A DNA stretch of 64,000 bases from Prevotella sp. UBA1705 (GCA_002317385.1 DCJH01000033.1:21052-85051); one strand, 5' to 3'; counted from the first letter of the stretch, positions 7,988 through 16,825 are shown. The notes: generated from the sequence alone by a model not told the origin. Numbers and translations are program-made.

Positions 7988-9505
7988 TCACTCCTGCAGT
8001 CTGAGGAATGCTTTCGGCAGATAGTCGATGATGTCTCCGGCGATGAGGCTCTCTTTGCCAAGGTCTTTGATGGCGAGGTCGCCGGCCAATCCATGGAGAT
8101 ACATGCCCAGGATGCAGGCCTCGGCACGCTGATAGCCGCGGGCGAGGAGTCCGGTGATGATGCCCGTGAGCACGTCGCCGCTACCAGCCGTGGCCATTCC
8201 GCTATTGCCCGTGGAGTTGAACACGATGTGCCCGTCGGGCATGCAGAGTGCCGAATAGTGGCCCTTGAGCAGGATGTAGCCCTGCAAACGCTCGGCAAGC
8301 TGCACCGCGCGGGTAAGGCGCTCGTAGTCGCTGGTGCTGGCGTTGCCCACGAGTCGGTCGAACTCTTTGGGGTGGGGCGTCATGATGATGCCCTGGGGAA
8401 GCTGTTGCATCCAGGCCTGATGGTTGGCCAGGATGTTCAATGCGTCGGCATCGACCACCACTGGGCACTGGGCACGCCTGATCTGACCGATGAGCGCGAT
8501 GGCCGTGTTCTCCCCCTGGCCGAGTCCGGGTCCTATGCCCACTGCCTCGAAGTCGTCGGTATCTACACTGTCGGAGAAGTAAGTCTCCTCGCGATCCATC
8601 TGCAGCACGGCCTCGGGCACGCTCATCTGCATGATACTGTAGTTGCGCTTCGGCGTGTGGGCTGTCACCTTTCCTGCCCCCGAGCGGAGGCAGGCTTTGG
8701 TGGCCAGCACCGCAGCGCCGGCCATGCCATAGCTTCCGGCGATGATGAGCGCGTGGCCCATGGTGCCTTTATTGTCGAAGTCGTCGCGTCGACGGAGGTA
8801 CGGACGCAGGTCGTGCTCCTCGATGAGACGATAGGAAACTTCAGTGTTCTGGATATATTCGGGGCTCAGGCGGATGTCGAGCACGCGCAGCCGGCCGATG
8901 TATTGCTGACAATCGGGCAATAGCATCGATAGCTTCATCTGCTGTAAAGTGAGCGTGAGGTCGGCACGAATGATATTCGCCCGGATGTTGTAGGAGTTGT
9001 CCTCACACATCAGTCCCGACGGCATGTCGATGCTCACGACACTGCTCGGGCTCTGGTTGATGTATTTCACGAGCGAGGCAAAGCCGCCCATGAGTGGCTT
9101 GTTGATGCCCGACCCGAAGAGTCCGTCTACCACAAGCGTGTCCGACGTGAGCTCTGGCGGGTCGAAGTTGAGACTGATTTCGTTGAATTTAGCTACTTTC
9201 TTGCAGTCGATGAGACGCTGGCGGTTGGTGCCGCATTCCTCTGAAAGCTTATTGTGGATGTTGAAAAGATAGACGTTGACCTTATAGTTGGCTTCTGCCA
9301 AAAGACGTGCAACAGCCAAAGCATCCCCTCCGTTGTTGCCGGGTCCGGCAAAAACCACAACGGGAGTGCGGTCGGTCCACTCTTCCATAATGGCACGTGT
9401 GATAGCCTTTGAGGCCCGCTCCATGAGGTCGATCGACTTGATGGGCTCGTGCTCGATGGTATATTTGTCAAGCTCGCGAATCTGAGCTGCGGTGAATATC
9501 TTCAT
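7988..9505 (-). CDS. nnrD: Bifunctional NAD(P)H-hydrate epimerase / ADP-dependent dehydratase
   Basis: A 505-residue fusion that repairs damaged NADH and NADPH. The N-terminal YjeF_N domain (about 1-215) epimerises NAD(P)HX; its AGPGNNGGDALA nucleotide-binding loop is visible near residue 55. The C-terminal ribokinase-like domain (about 230-500) dehydrates S-NAD(P)HX with ADP; visible motifs are TPHPKEF, LLKGHYS and the anion-hole GSGDVLTGIITGLLA. Length matches E. coli YjeF (515). A TATCTTTG box on the minus strand (9513-9520) lies just upstream, implying a very short leader. It probably leads the transcript of the three genes downstream; a functional link with them is not evident. Confidence 0.95.
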   Translation of the reverse strand: MKIFTAAQIRELDKYTIEHEPIKSIDLMERASKAITRAIMEEWTDRTPVVVFAGPGNNGGDALAVARLLAEANYKVNVYLFNIHNKLSEECGTNRQRLIDCKKVAKFNEISLNFDPPELTSDTLVVDGLFGSGINKPLMGGFASLVKYINQSPSSVVSIDMPSGLMCEDNSYNIRANIIRADLTLTLQQMKLSMLLPDCQQYIGRLRVLDIRLSPEYIQNTEVSYRLIEEHDLRPYLRRRDDFDNKGTMGHALIIAGSYGMAGAAVLATKACLRSGAGKVTAHTPKRNYSIMQMSVPEAVLQMDREETYFSDSVDTDDFEAVGIGPGLGQGENTAIALIGQIRRAQCPVVVDADALNILANHQAWMQQLPQGIIMTPHPKEFDRLVGNASTSDYERLTRAVQLAERLQGYILLKGHYSALCMPDGHIVFNSTGNSGMATAGSGDVLTGIITGLLARGYQRAEACILGMYLHGLAGDLAIKDLGKESLIAGDIIDYLPKAFLRLQE

Positions 9506-9512
9506 AACTTTG

Positions 9513-9520
9513 CAAAGATA
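9513..9520 (-). promoter_or_regulatory. -7 box upstream of nnrD
   Basis: TATCTTTG on the minus strand ends 8 bp before the ATG at 9505. No good -33 element was found at the usual distance. Confidence 0.45.
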
Positions 9521-9616
9521 AACAAAAAGATTGGAGTATGCCGACAGCCTTCTTGAGATTTTTCTAAATTAACCTTTTTTCTTGATAACGTGCGGCTCGT
9601 TCTCGCTTCTTTTTCG

Positions 9617-9624
9617 TATTTTTG
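9617..9624 (+). promoter_or_regulatory. -7 box upstream of hpt
   Basis: TATTTTTG lies 23 bp before the chosen ATG of hpt and after an upstream in-frame start, which supports the shorter protein. Confidence 0.55.
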
Positions 9625-9647
9625 CACAATCTATAAAAATTTACGCT

Positions 9648-10184
9648 ATGAGTATAGTTAAAATCAGGGATAAGGAGTTCCGTACCTTTATCCCGGAATC
9701 AGAGATTCAGGAGCGGGTGAAGGCCGTGGCCGACCGTATCAACGTTGAGCTGGCCGATAAGAATCCATTGTTTCTGGCTGTGCTGAACGGCTCGTTCATG
9801 TTCGCCGCCGACCTGATGCGCTACGTAACAATACCATGTGAGATTTCCTTTGTGAAGTTGGCGTCCTATCAGGGCACCGTTTCTTCGGGCACAGTCAAGG
9901 AAGTTATCGGCATCAATGAGGACCTCACGGGTCGCACCGTGGTCATTTTGGAGGACATTGTCGATACTGGTTTCACCATGAAGCGCATGCTGGAGACCCT
10001 CGGCACACGTGGCCCCGAGTCGCTTCACATCTGTACTCTGCTGCTCAAGCCCGGCAAACTCCAGGTGCCTCTCAACATCGAGTATGTGGCGATGGAGATT
10101 CCCAACGATTTCATCGTGGGCTATGGCCTCGACTACGACCAGCAGGGCCGCAACCTGAGAGATATCTATACCCTGGTGGATTGA
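9648..10184 (+). CDS. hpt: Hypoxanthine phosphoribosyltransferase
   Basis: A 178-residue type I PRTase that salvages hypoxanthine (and probably guanine) to IMP/GMP using PRPP in the cytoplasm. The PRPP-binding loop VVILEDIVDTGFTM is clear near residue 100, and the flexible loop LASYQGT precedes it. The C-terminal VGYGLDYDQQGRNL is the purine-binding/closing segment typical of HPRTs. The ATG at 9648 is preferred because the -7 box lies between it and an upstream in-frame start at 9582, and because the shorter form matches family length. It is followed by adk, another nucleotide gene, after 159 bp. Confidence 0.95.
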   Translation: MSIVKIRDKEFRTFIPESEIQERVKAVADRINVELADKNPLFLAVLNGSFMFAADLMRYVTIPCEISFVKLASYQGTVSSGTVKEVIGINEDLTGRTVVILEDIVDTGFTMKRMLETLGTRGPESLHICTLLLKPGKLQVPLNIEYVAMEIPNDFIVGYGLDYDQQGRNLRDIYTLVD

Positions 10185-10343
10185 TATTTTTGGAGATGAG
10201 AAGACGTGGGGCTGAGGAGCGAAGGCGTATGTCTGGATTGTGTCTGGACAACGTGTCCTTGCATAAAACCAAGTATTGTCCTAACTCCCCAATAACCTAA
10301 CTCCTCAACTCCTCCAGAGAGAAGAATCATTTATAATAGCATA

Positions 10344-10916
10344 ATGAAGAATATTGTAATATTTGGTGCCCCTGGTTCTGGTAAGGGCACCCAGAGCGAT
10401 AAGATGATCGCTAAGTATGGTTTTGAACACATCTCTACTGGCGATGTGCTGCGTAGTGAGATCAAGAACGGTACCGAGCTTGGCAAGACAGCTAAGGGTT
10501 ATATCGACAATGGTCAGCTCATTCCCGACGAACTCATGGTGAGCATCCTCGCCAGCGTATACGACAGCTTTGGCAAGGAGCACAAAGGTGTGATCTTCGA
10601 CGGCTTTCCCCGCACCATTCCGCAGGCTGAGGCTCTGAAGAGCATGCTCGCAGAGCGCGGTCATAAGATTGCTGCCATGATCGAACTCGATGTTCCCGAA
10701 GACGAGTTGATGAAGCGTTTGCTGCTTCGTGGCCAGCAGAGCGGTCGCTCAGACGATAACGAGGAAACCATCAAGAAGCGTCTCGGCGTATATCATAGCC
10801 AGACTTCTCCCCTTATCGATTGGTATTCTCAGGAGGGCATCCATCACCACATCGCCGGCCTTGGCGAGCTCGACCGCATCTTCGCGGACGTGTGCAGCGT
10901 GATAGATAGTCTTTGA
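10344..10916 (+). CDS. adk: Adenylate kinase
   Basis: A 190-residue enzyme catalysing ATP + AMP = 2 ADP. The P-loop GAPGSGKGTQ is at residues 7-16, the AMP-binding segment STGDVLR near residue 32, and FDGFPRT near residue 80. The LID domain is the short form (RGQQSGRSDDN), without zinc-binding cysteines, as usual in Bacteroidota. Its TGA stop is itself part of the first TTGAAC heptamer of the repeat array that follows, so repeat DNA begins exactly at the end of the gene. Confidence 0.96.
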   Translation: MKNIVIFGAPGSGKGTQSDKMIAKYGFEHISTGDVLRSEIKNGTELGKTAKGYIDNGQLIPDELMVSILASVYDSFGKEHKGVIFDGFPRTIPQAEALKSMLAERGHKIAAMIELDVPEDELMKRLLLRGQQSGRSDDNEETIKKRLGVYHSQTSPLIDWYSQEGIHHHIAGLGELDRIFADVCSVIDSL

Positions 10917-11430
10917 ACATTGAACTTTGAACATTGAACTTTATGATTAGCTATGCTTGAACGTAAGGCTGTGGACAATGACATCTACAAACTCTCAAAG
11001 GCTTTTGCCTTGAGAGTTGTTAATTTATATAATTATCTTTCCAAGGAAAAAGGGGAGTACGTATTGTCAAAACAGCTGCTGCGTTCTGGCACAAGCATTG
11101 GTGCAAATGTTCATGAAGGGAAGAACGCACAGAGCCGACCGGACTTCACTACCAAGATGAATATAGCCCTGAAAGAGGCTACTGAATCAGGGTATTGGAT
11201 TGATTTGCTCCGCGATGCCGGCTTTGTCACCGAGTCAGAATACGATTCTCTCTCCAATGATTGTAACCGAATCATTGCTGTTCTCACCAAGATTGTCAAG
11301 GCTACTAAGGGTTCTTAGTGCCGAAGTAAGGTTCAATGTCAGATAGATGGGTGGGTTTCGACACTTGCGCGAACTATCTATCAGGGTAATCATAAAGTTT
11401 AAAGTTCAAATCTCAAAGTTCAAAGGTAAT
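10913..11430. repeat. Inverted TTGAACW-heptamer element carrying an S23-like gene
   Basis: On the left, TTGAAC recurs every 7 bp (10913, 10920, 10927, 10934) and is followed by TTTATGATTAGC. On the right, GGTAATCATAAAG (11385-11397) is followed by inverted GTTCAA copies at 11404 and 11418, then a second GGTAATCAT that holds the obgE start codon. The arms are inverted relative to each other and enclose one gene. The element fills the whole adk-obgE gap. Related elements lie at 15270-15437, 21495-21649 and (left part only) 29244-29279. Confidence 0.7.
10953..11318 (+). CDS. Four-helix-bundle protein (S23 / 23S rRNA intervening-sequence family)
   Basis: A 121-residue, all-helical protein. Family signs are KLSKAFALRVVNLYNYL, the LLRSGTSIGANVHEG motif near residue 45, and NIALKEATESGYWIDLL. 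Such proteins were first found encoded in intervening sequences of 23S rRNA genes and are widespread as free-standing genes in Bacteroidota; their function is unresolved (one relative, Avd, acts with diversity-generating retroelements). Here no rRNA or reverse transcriptase is near. The gene sits inside paired TTGAACW arrays, which suggests it is cargo of, or acts on, that repeat element (inference). Confidence 0.88.
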   Translation: MLERKAVDNDIYKLSKAFALRVVNLYNYLSKEKGEYVLSKQLLRSGTSIGANVHEGKNAQSRPDFTTKMNIALKEATESGYWIDLLRDAGFVTESEYDSLSNDCNRIIAVLTKIVKATKGS

Positions 11431-11431
11431 C

Positions 11432-12640
11432 ATGGATTCTAATTTTGTAGATTACGTAAAGATAGTTTGCCGCTCGGGAAAGGGCGGTAGAGGCTCCATG
11501 CACTTGCGCCATGTGAAGTATCAACCCAACGGCGGACCCGACGGAGGAGATGGCGGCCATGGTGGCGATATCATTTTGCGTGGCAACCACAACTACTGGA
11601 CGCTGCTCCATCTAAAGTATCAGAAGCATATCTTTGCGGAGCATGGAGGCAACGGCGGGCGCGATAAATGTCACGGAACGGATGGCAAGAATGTCTACAT
11701 CGACGTGCCATGCGGCACCGTGGTCTACAATGCGGAGACCGGAAAATATGTCTGCGACGTGACCTACGATGGTCAGGAGGTGGTGCTTCTCAAGGGCGGA
11801 CGAGGTGGATTGGGTAACTATCAGTTCCGCACCGCTACCCGTCAGGCCCCGCGTTTCGCCCAACCCGGCGAGCCGTTGCAGGAGATGACCATCATCATGG
11901 AGCTCAAACTGTTGGCCGACGTGGGTCTGGTAGGATTCCCCAATGCCGGTAAGTCGACGCTGCTCTCGGCCTTGTCGAGTGCCCGTCCCAAGATAGCCAA
12001 CTATCCATTCACTACCCTTGAGCCCTCGTTGGGCATCGTGAGCTACCATGACAACAAGTCGTTTGTCATGGCAGACATCCCTGGGATCATCGAGGGAGCG
12101 AGCGAAGGCAAGGGCCTCGGACTGCGATTCCTCCGACACATAGAGCGCAACTCTCTGTTGCTCTTCATGGTTCCGGGCGACTCCGACGATGCCACCCACG
12201 ACATTAAACGTGACTATGAGGTGCTGCTCAACGAGATCAAGAAGTTCAATCCCGACATGCTCGACAAGCATCGGGTACTTGCCGTGACCAAGAGCGACCT
12301 CTTGGACGAGGAGCTTATCGACATGTTGCGCGAGACATTGCCTACCGATCTGCCAGTGGTATTCATCTCGTCTGTGTCGGGCTATGGCCTCGAAGAACTG
12401 AAAGACGTGCTTTGGAAGGAGCTCAACAGCGAGAGTAACAAGCTCTTGGACATTACTTCTGAGGACACTATCGTACACCGCGATAAGGATATGGCTACCT
12501 TCCAGGATGAGATGCACGCCGAGGGAGCCGACGAAGTAGAGATTATCGAGGTGGACGATGACGACATAGTCTTCGTCGATGACGATGATATGGACGACGT
12601 GGAAGAACTCGACGACTACGAAATCATAGAGCCGAAGTAA
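11432..12640 (+). CDS. obgE: Obg GTPase (ribosome assembly / stress)
   Basis: A 402-residue essential GTPase that binds the 50S subunit and links growth to GTP/ppGpp. The glycine-rich Obg fold occupies about 1-160, followed by the G domain with G1 GFPNAGKST near 170, G3 DIPGIIEGA near 215 and G4 TKSD near 285. The C-terminus is a very acidic tail of about 55 residues (DDDDIVFVDDDD and similar) instead of the OCT domain of some firmicutes. The start codon lies inside the last repeat unit of the upstream heptamer element. pgeF follows 3 bp after the stop. Confidence 0.96.
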   Translation: MDSNFVDYVKIVCRSGKGGRGSMHLRHVKYQPNGGPDGGDGGHGGDIILRGNHNYWTLLHLKYQKHIFAEHGGNGGRDKCHGTDGKNVYIDVPCGTVVYNAETGKYVCDVTYDGQEVVLLKGGRGGLGNYQFRTATRQAPRFAQPGEPLQEMTIIMELKLLADVGLVGFPNAGKSTLLSALSSARPKIANYPFTTLEPSLGIVSYHDNKSFVMADIPGIIEGASEGKGLGLRFLRHIERNSLLLFMVPGDSDDATHDIKRDYEVLLNEIKKFNPDMLDKHRVLAVTKSDLLDEELIDMLRETLPTDLPVVFISSVSGYGLEELKDVLWKELNSESNKLLDITSEDTIVHRDKDMATFQDEMHAEGADEVEIIEVDDDDIVFVDDDDMDDVEELDDYEIIEPK

Positions 12641-12643
12641 GTC

Positions 12644-13420
12644 ATGCGCCCCCATTTGCACTATTATGAACTGGCTTCCGGCGTCACCGCTTTCTCTTCG
12701 ACGCGGCACGGCGGGCACAGCATCGGCCACTATGGCGAGCTGAATGTCAACGCCTATTGCGGCGACAGTCTGGCTCATATCGCAGCCAACCGACAGCTGT
12801 TGGCTGCCGAGCTGAGTGTGACGGAGGCTCACATCGTGTTGCCCCACCAGGTGCATAAGACCGAATGGTGTAGGGTGACCGAGGAGATGATGGCTTTGTC
12901 CGAGGCAGAACGGGCCGCAGCCTTGGAAGGAAAAGACTGCGTGATGACCGACTGTCGGCAACTTTGCATCGGCGTTTCTACTGCCGACTGCATCCCGGTG
13001 CTGCTCTACGATCCTGCGCATCATGCCGCAGCGGCAGTCCATGCGGGCTGGCGAGGCACGGTAGAGCGTATTGTGGAGAAGGCTGTTGCGGCGATGAGCC
13101 AGTGTTTTGGCACCCATCCGTCCGACCTGAAAGCCGTTATTGGGCCGGGCATCTCATTGAAAAACTTCGAGGTGGGGCAGGAGGTCTATGACGCTTTTGC
13201 ACAGGCCGGCCATCCGATGGAGCTCATTTCGAAGCAGTATAACAAGTGGCACATCGACTTGCCGCTATCCAACCGCCTGCAATTGGAGCAGTCGGGAGTC
13301 GACCCTCAGCAGATCATGATGTCGGGCATCTGTACTTTTGATGCCGCGGACAACTACTTTTCTGCGCGCCGTCTGGGCATAGACTCCGGAAGAATTTATA
13401 CCGGAATCATCCTCGGATAG
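12644..13420 (+). CDS. pgeF: Multicopper-oxidase-like / purine nucleoside phosphorylase (PgeF, YlmD, LACC1 family)
   Basis: A 258-residue DUF152-family protein. Family members cleave purine nucleosides and, in E. coli, correct peptidoglycan precursors carrying the wrong amino acid. Visible signature residues are the CIGVSTADCIPVLLYD stretch near residue 110, the AVHAGWRGT motif near residue 130 and VIGPGISLKNFEVG near residue 165, together supplying the His/Cys zinc site. It begins 3 bp after obgE and is surely cotranscribed. The downstream M23 peptidase is about 110 bp away. Confidence 0.9.
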   Translation: MRPHLHYYELASGVTAFSSTRHGGHSIGHYGELNVNAYCGDSLAHIAANRQLLAAELSVTEAHIVLPHQVHKTEWCRVTEEMMALSEAERAAALEGKDCVMTDCRQLCIGVSTADCIPVLLYDPAHHAAAAVHAGWRGTVERIVEKAVAAMSQCFGTHPSDLKAVIGPGISLKNFEVGQEVYDAFAQAGHPMELISKQYNKWHIDLPLSNRLQLEQSGVDPQQIMMSGICTFDAADNYFSARRLGIDSGRIYTGIILG

Positions 13421-13530
13421 TACCCTTCCTCTTTCATTCTCAACGTAGCATAGGGGAAGTATCGGCCTGTCGTTTCGGCCGTATGGTACCAACGGCGCAC
13501 GATAAAAACTAAGATACCAACCTGAACAAT

Positions 13531-14703
13531 ATGAATTTGAATAAGAAAACCATCTTTGCGGGACTGCTCTTGTCTCTTTCGACCTTTGCCATTGCCCAGC
13601 GACCGGCTAAGTTTACGGCCGCCGAACAACAGCAAATCAGCATTTCCACACCGGGACTTTTTGCCCGAGGCAATTCGTTTACCATCGATTTCGACGGGCT
13701 GAAGGACACCGACTATGCCTTCCCGCTGCCTGTGGGCAAGGCCACAGTAGCCAAAAATCAGGCCTTAGAGATAGTCACCACCAAGGGAGATGCCGTGAAA
13801 GCGATGTTCGATGGTGCCGTACGACTGTCGCGCAAGACCCCGCAATATGGCAATATGGTGATTGTTCGCCATGACAACGGACTGGAAACGGCCTACGCCA
13901 ACAACGCGCAGAACCTTGTTAAGGTAGGCGACCGGGTGAAGGCCGGACAGACATTGGCCATCGTGGGCGGCTCGGCCGACAAGTATTCGTGCCTCTTTGC
14001 CATTCTGGTCAACGGCGGATGGATCAATCCTTCCATCATTGTCGACCCCAATAGCCATCGTCTTCGTGGCGGCAAGGTGCTGTTCAAGAAGCTGGGTCGC
14101 CATGTAGACGTGTCGATGGTAAAGGAAGATAAGCCGGACAATACCGCCGAACCAATCCTGGCCAAGGCCGACAAGACAGGTGGAAAGAGTCTGGATCCGG
14201 ATGACGTTCCGTCCGACCCGTTCGGCAATGGCGGCTCCATCAGACTCAATCTCGATGATATTTCCAAGAGCCACTGGGCCTACCCGTTGCCCGGGAGCCA
14301 TGTCATCAGTCCCTATGGTGGCCGTCGCAACCATGCCGGAGTGGACGTGAAGACCTGTCCCAACGACAAGATTGTGGCGGCATTCGATGGTGTCGTGACC
14401 AAGTCGAGCCCGTTCTCGGGCTACGGCAACTGCGTGGTAATACGCCACGCCTACGGTTTCGAGACGCTCTACAGCCATCAGAGCAAGAACCTTGTGAAGG
14501 TAGGGCAGAAGGTGAAGGCCGGTCAGGTCATCGGATTGACCGGTCGCACGGGTCGCGCCACGACCGAACACCTGCACTTTGAGGTGAAGTTCCGCGGCCA
14601 TCGACTCAATCCTGCCGTGCTATTCAACCATGTAGCGAAGCGCCTGCAGGACGTGACGCTGGTTCTGACCAAGGGTGGAGGTGTGACGTCGAGGAAGAAT
14701 TAA
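13531..14703 (+). CDS. Secreted M23 (LytM) peptidase with duplicated domain, first copy degenerate
   Basis: A 390-residue protein with a signal peptide (cleavage near TFAIAQ). It contains two LytM-like domains. The first (about 50-180) has lost the zinc ligands: the equivalent of HxHFE reads LFAILV and no HxxxD is present. The second (about 245-375) keeps them: NHAGVD (His and Asp) and HLHFE (HxH). Both share the linker VKVG(D/Q)(R/K)VKAGQ, showing an internal duplication. The active domain should cut peptidoglycan cross-links or peptides in the periplasm; the inactive one may bind wall or regulate, as in EnvC-type proteins (inference). Confidence 0.88.
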   Translation: MNLNKKTIFAGLLLSLSTFAIAQRPAKFTAAEQQQISISTPGLFARGNSFTIDFDGLKDTDYAFPLPVGKATVAKNQALEIVTTKGDAVKAMFDGAVRLSRKTPQYGNMVIVRHDNGLETAYANNAQNLVKVGDRVKAGQTLAIVGGSADKYSCLFAILVNGGWINPSIIVDPNSHRLRGGKVLFKKLGRHVDVSMVKEDKPDNTAEPILAKADKTGGKSLDPDDVPSDPFGNGGSIRLNLDDISKSHWAYPLPGSHVISPYGGRRNHAGVDVKTCPNDKIVAAFDGVVTKSSPFSGYGNCVVIRHAYGFETLYSHQSKNLVKVGQKVKAGQVIGLTGRTGRATTEHLHFEVKFRGHRLNPAVLFNHVAKRLQDVTLVLTKGGGVTSRKN

Positions 14704-15067
14704 GGCGTAAAACTCATAGGCGACAGACCCTTCCCCGGCCCTCCCCTGCAGGGGAGGGGGCGGAAAAACTCGGATAAACGGGTAGTTGGATGGTGCAATC
14801 AAGGGGGAGAAGACTCTGATGTGAGGTCTCTCCCAATCGTTTTTGAGGCTCTATATATAATAAGGTATAGACGAAACAACAGCAGGTCCTGCTCCAAACT
14901 GATGGAGCAGGACCTGCAGTTGTTGTGGGTTGGGGGCAGAAACGTCGCTGCCGTAGCATGCCGATACTGAGGACTGAAGGCTGAAACATGTAACTCGTCC
15001 CACAGACTTCATACCGGCCCTCCCCTGAAGTGAAAGGTAAAACAGAGTTGGAGGGAAAGGCAAACTC
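14704..15067. other. Intergenic region with GC-rich palindromes and a long hairpin
   Basis: There is no supported gene. A self-complementary CTCCCCTGCAGGGGAG lies at 14741-14756, a related half-palindrome near 15018, and the long hairpin at 14877-14923 between convergent units. Confidence 0.55.
14877..14923. terminator. Long hairpin, possible bidirectional terminator
   Basis: Arms 14882-14896 and 14903-14917 pair perfectly over 15 bp around the 6-nt loop AACTGA. After one mismatch they continue 4-5 bp. It lies between convergent genes. T-tracts are poor on both sides, so a structural role or a factor-dependent end is also possible. Confidence 0.5.
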
Positions 15068-15262
15068 TTATTTCTGCGACTTCCTATTCGCCCTCTGCTC
15101 GCGGTATTTTGCCTTCTGTTTGGCAGAGCCGGAGCCGTGGGCGCCCGTGATATACTTCTTTTTCTTGGCTTTGGTCTTCACCTTTTCTTCTTTGGGGCCG
15201 CCTTTCGGGGCGCCCTTGAAGGTGATGCCGCCTTCTAAAATCTTATCAAAATCGTCCATCAA
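15068..15262 (-). CDS. Small lysine-rich protein, unknown
   Basis: A 64-residue, highly basic protein with an acidic start (MMDDFDKILEGGITF) and a Lys/Arg-rich tail. I do not recognise it. The composition could suit a nucleic-acid- or ribosome-associated protein, but low complexity also arises by chance. It lies downstream of the AICAR transformylase on the same strand, separated by a heptamer repeat element, and ends before a large hairpin. A second Met at residue 2 makes the exact start uncertain. Confidence 0.45.
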   Translation of the reverse strand: MMDDFDKILEGGITFKGAPKGGPKEEKVKTKAKKKKYITGAHGSGSAKQKAKYREQRANRKSQK

Positions 15263-15269
15263 CTAACCT

Positions 15270-15437
15270 TTGAACTTTGAATATTGAACATTGAACTTTA
15301 CACAAGAACCTTTGAACTTTAAACTTTGAGCATTGAACTTTAGGCTGGCGCAGGCTTTCCAAGCCTCGGGATAGCCTCCACACAGCCCCAAGGCAACACT
15401 GTAGTCTAAAGTTCAAAGCTCAATGTTCAATGTTCAA
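15270..15437. repeat. Inverted TTGAACW-heptamer element, second copy
   Basis: Two left-hand arrays with 7-bp phase (15270, 15277, 15284, 15291 and 15312, 15319, 15326, 15333) face an inverted array (15411, 15418, 15425, 15432). Inner borders read CTTTAGGC and GTCTAAAG. It fills the gap between the lysine-rich gene and the AICAR transformylase and carries no gene. Confidence 0.7.
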
Positions 15438-15441
15438 AGTC

Positions 15442-16623
15442 TTAGTGGTGAAACAGTCTCACGCCCGTGAAGGCCATGGCGATACCATATTTATCGCAGG
15501 TATCTATCACGTGATCGTCGCGGATACTGCCGCCGGCCTGAGCTATAAACTCCACGCCGCTCTTATGGGCACGCTCGATATTGTCGCCGAAGGGGAAGAA
15601 AGCGTCTGAGCCGAGCGCCACCTTCGTGTTCTGGGCAATCCATTCTTTCTGCTGGGTGCGGGTGAAGGGCTCCGGCCGATGGGTAAAGAACTGCTGCCAG
15701 GCCCCATCGCGCAGCACATCGTCGGCCTCCTCAGAGAGGTAGATGTTGATGGTGTTGTCGCGGTCAGCACGGCGGATATTCTCTTTGAACGGCAGCTCAA
15801 GCACCTGCGGACTCTGGCGCATCCACCATTCGTCGGCCTTGCTTCCGGCGAGACGCGTGCAGTGGATGCGGCTTTGCTGACCCGCTCCGATGCCGATGGC
15901 CTGCCCGTCTTTCACGTAGCAAACGCTGTTGCTCTGGGTATATTTCAGCGTGATGAGTGCAATCTTCAGGTCGCGCAGCGCCTCGGGCGTGAAGGTTTTG
16001 TTTTGCGTGGGGATATTCTCGAAGAGAGCAGCATCGTTGAGGTCCACCTCGTTGCGGCCTTGCTCGAAGGTTACGCCGAACACCTGCTTGTGCTCAATGG
16101 GCGCGGGGGTGTAGTCGGGATCTACCTGAATGACGCAGTAGGTGCCCTTGCGCTTCTCCTGCAGAATCTTCAGCGCCTCGGGCGTATAGCCGGGAGCGAT
16201 GACACCGTCGCTCACCTCGCGCTTGATGAGCAGCGCGGTGGCCTCGTCGCAGGGGTCGCTCAGCGCACAGAAGTCGCCGTAGGAGCACATGCGGTCGGCG
16301 CCGCGGGCACGGGCATAGGCATTGGCCAACGGAGTGAGTTCGAAGTCAACATCGTCGACAAAGTAGATTTTCTTCAGCGTGTCGCTCAGGGGAAGTCCCA
16401 CGGCGGCACCTGCGGGAGACACGTGTTTGAAGCTGGCGGCGGCGGGAAGTCCCGTGGCAGCCTTGAGCTCCTTGACCAATTGCCAACTGTTGAGAGCGTC
16501 CATGAAGTTGATGTAGCCTGCTCGGCCGTTGATCACCTCTACGGGCAGCTCGCCCTGCTCCATGTAGATGCGGGCAGGTTTCTGGTTCGGATTACATCCG
16601 TACTTGAGTGCGTATTCTTTCAT
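15442..16623 (-). CDS. Stand-alone AICAR transformylase
   Basis: A 393-residue enzyme corresponding to the C-terminal domain of PurH. It formylates AICAR to FAICAR with 10-formyl-THF in purine synthesis. Visible signatures are LKYGCNPNQKPARI at the start, SFKHVSPAGAAVG (catalytic Lys-His) near residue 65, NSVCYVKDGQAIGIGAGQQSR near 240 and GSDAFFPFGDN near 345. The ATG at 16623 is preferred over an upstream TTG because a minus-strand TAACTTTG box (16651-16658) lies between them. The partner IMP cyclohydrolase is a separate gene at 19695, so PurH is split in this genome. Confidence 0.92.
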   Translation of the reverse strand: MKEYALKYGCNPNQKPARIYMEQGELPVEVINGRAGYINFMDALNSWQLVKELKAATGLPAAASFKHVSPAGAAVGLPLSDTLKKIYFVDDVDFELTPLANAYARARGADRMCSYGDFCALSDPCDEATALLIKREVSDGVIAPGYTPEALKILQEKRKGTYCVIQVDPDYTPAPIEHKQVFGVTFEQGRNEVDLNDAALFENIPTQNKTFTPEALRDLKIALITLKYTQSNSVCYVKDGQAIGIGAGQQSRIHCTRLAGSKADEWWMRQSPQVLELPFKENIRRADRDNTINIYLSEEADDVLRDGAWQQFFTHRPEPFTRTQQKEWIAQNTKVALGSDAFFPFGDNIERAHKSGVEFIAQAGGSIRDDHVIDTCDKYGIAMAFTGVRLFHH

Positions 16624-16650
16624 TTTGTTGTGAATGATTAAATCCTGATG

Positions 16651-16658
16651 CAAAGTTA
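16651..16658 (-). promoter_or_regulatory. -7 box of the AICAR transformylase gene
   Basis: TAACTTTG on the minus strand lies 27 bp before the chosen ATG. No -33 element at the right spacing was found. Confidence 0.5.
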
Positions 16659-16817
16659 GCCAAAAGATTAGACTTTAGGGACAATCGCAGGTGGTTTTTG
16701 CGGCAGTGGCGATTATTTATAATGGTAATACGGGAAACATGGAATGGGAGATAATAAAAAACGGTTTCACCCCATTTTTATCTCCGAAAATCAGTGCTTG
16801 CAATACAAATAAATTTG

Positions 16818-16825
16818 TAACTTTG
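16818..16825 (+). promoter_or_regulatory. -7 box upstream of the 100-residue gene
   Basis: TAACTTTG, with a TTG 17 bp upstream (16798-16800), lies 34 bp before the ATG at 16860. The spacer is slightly short. Confidence 0.5.

Noticed and set aside
10953..11318. Intervening sequence of a 23S rRNA gene
   Set aside because: The gene belongs to the family first found there, but flanking DNA is adk and obgE, not rRNA.
11612..13117. A 501-codon minus-strand frame opposite obgE and pgeF
   Set aside because: It spans two well-supported genes and shows no motifs of its own.
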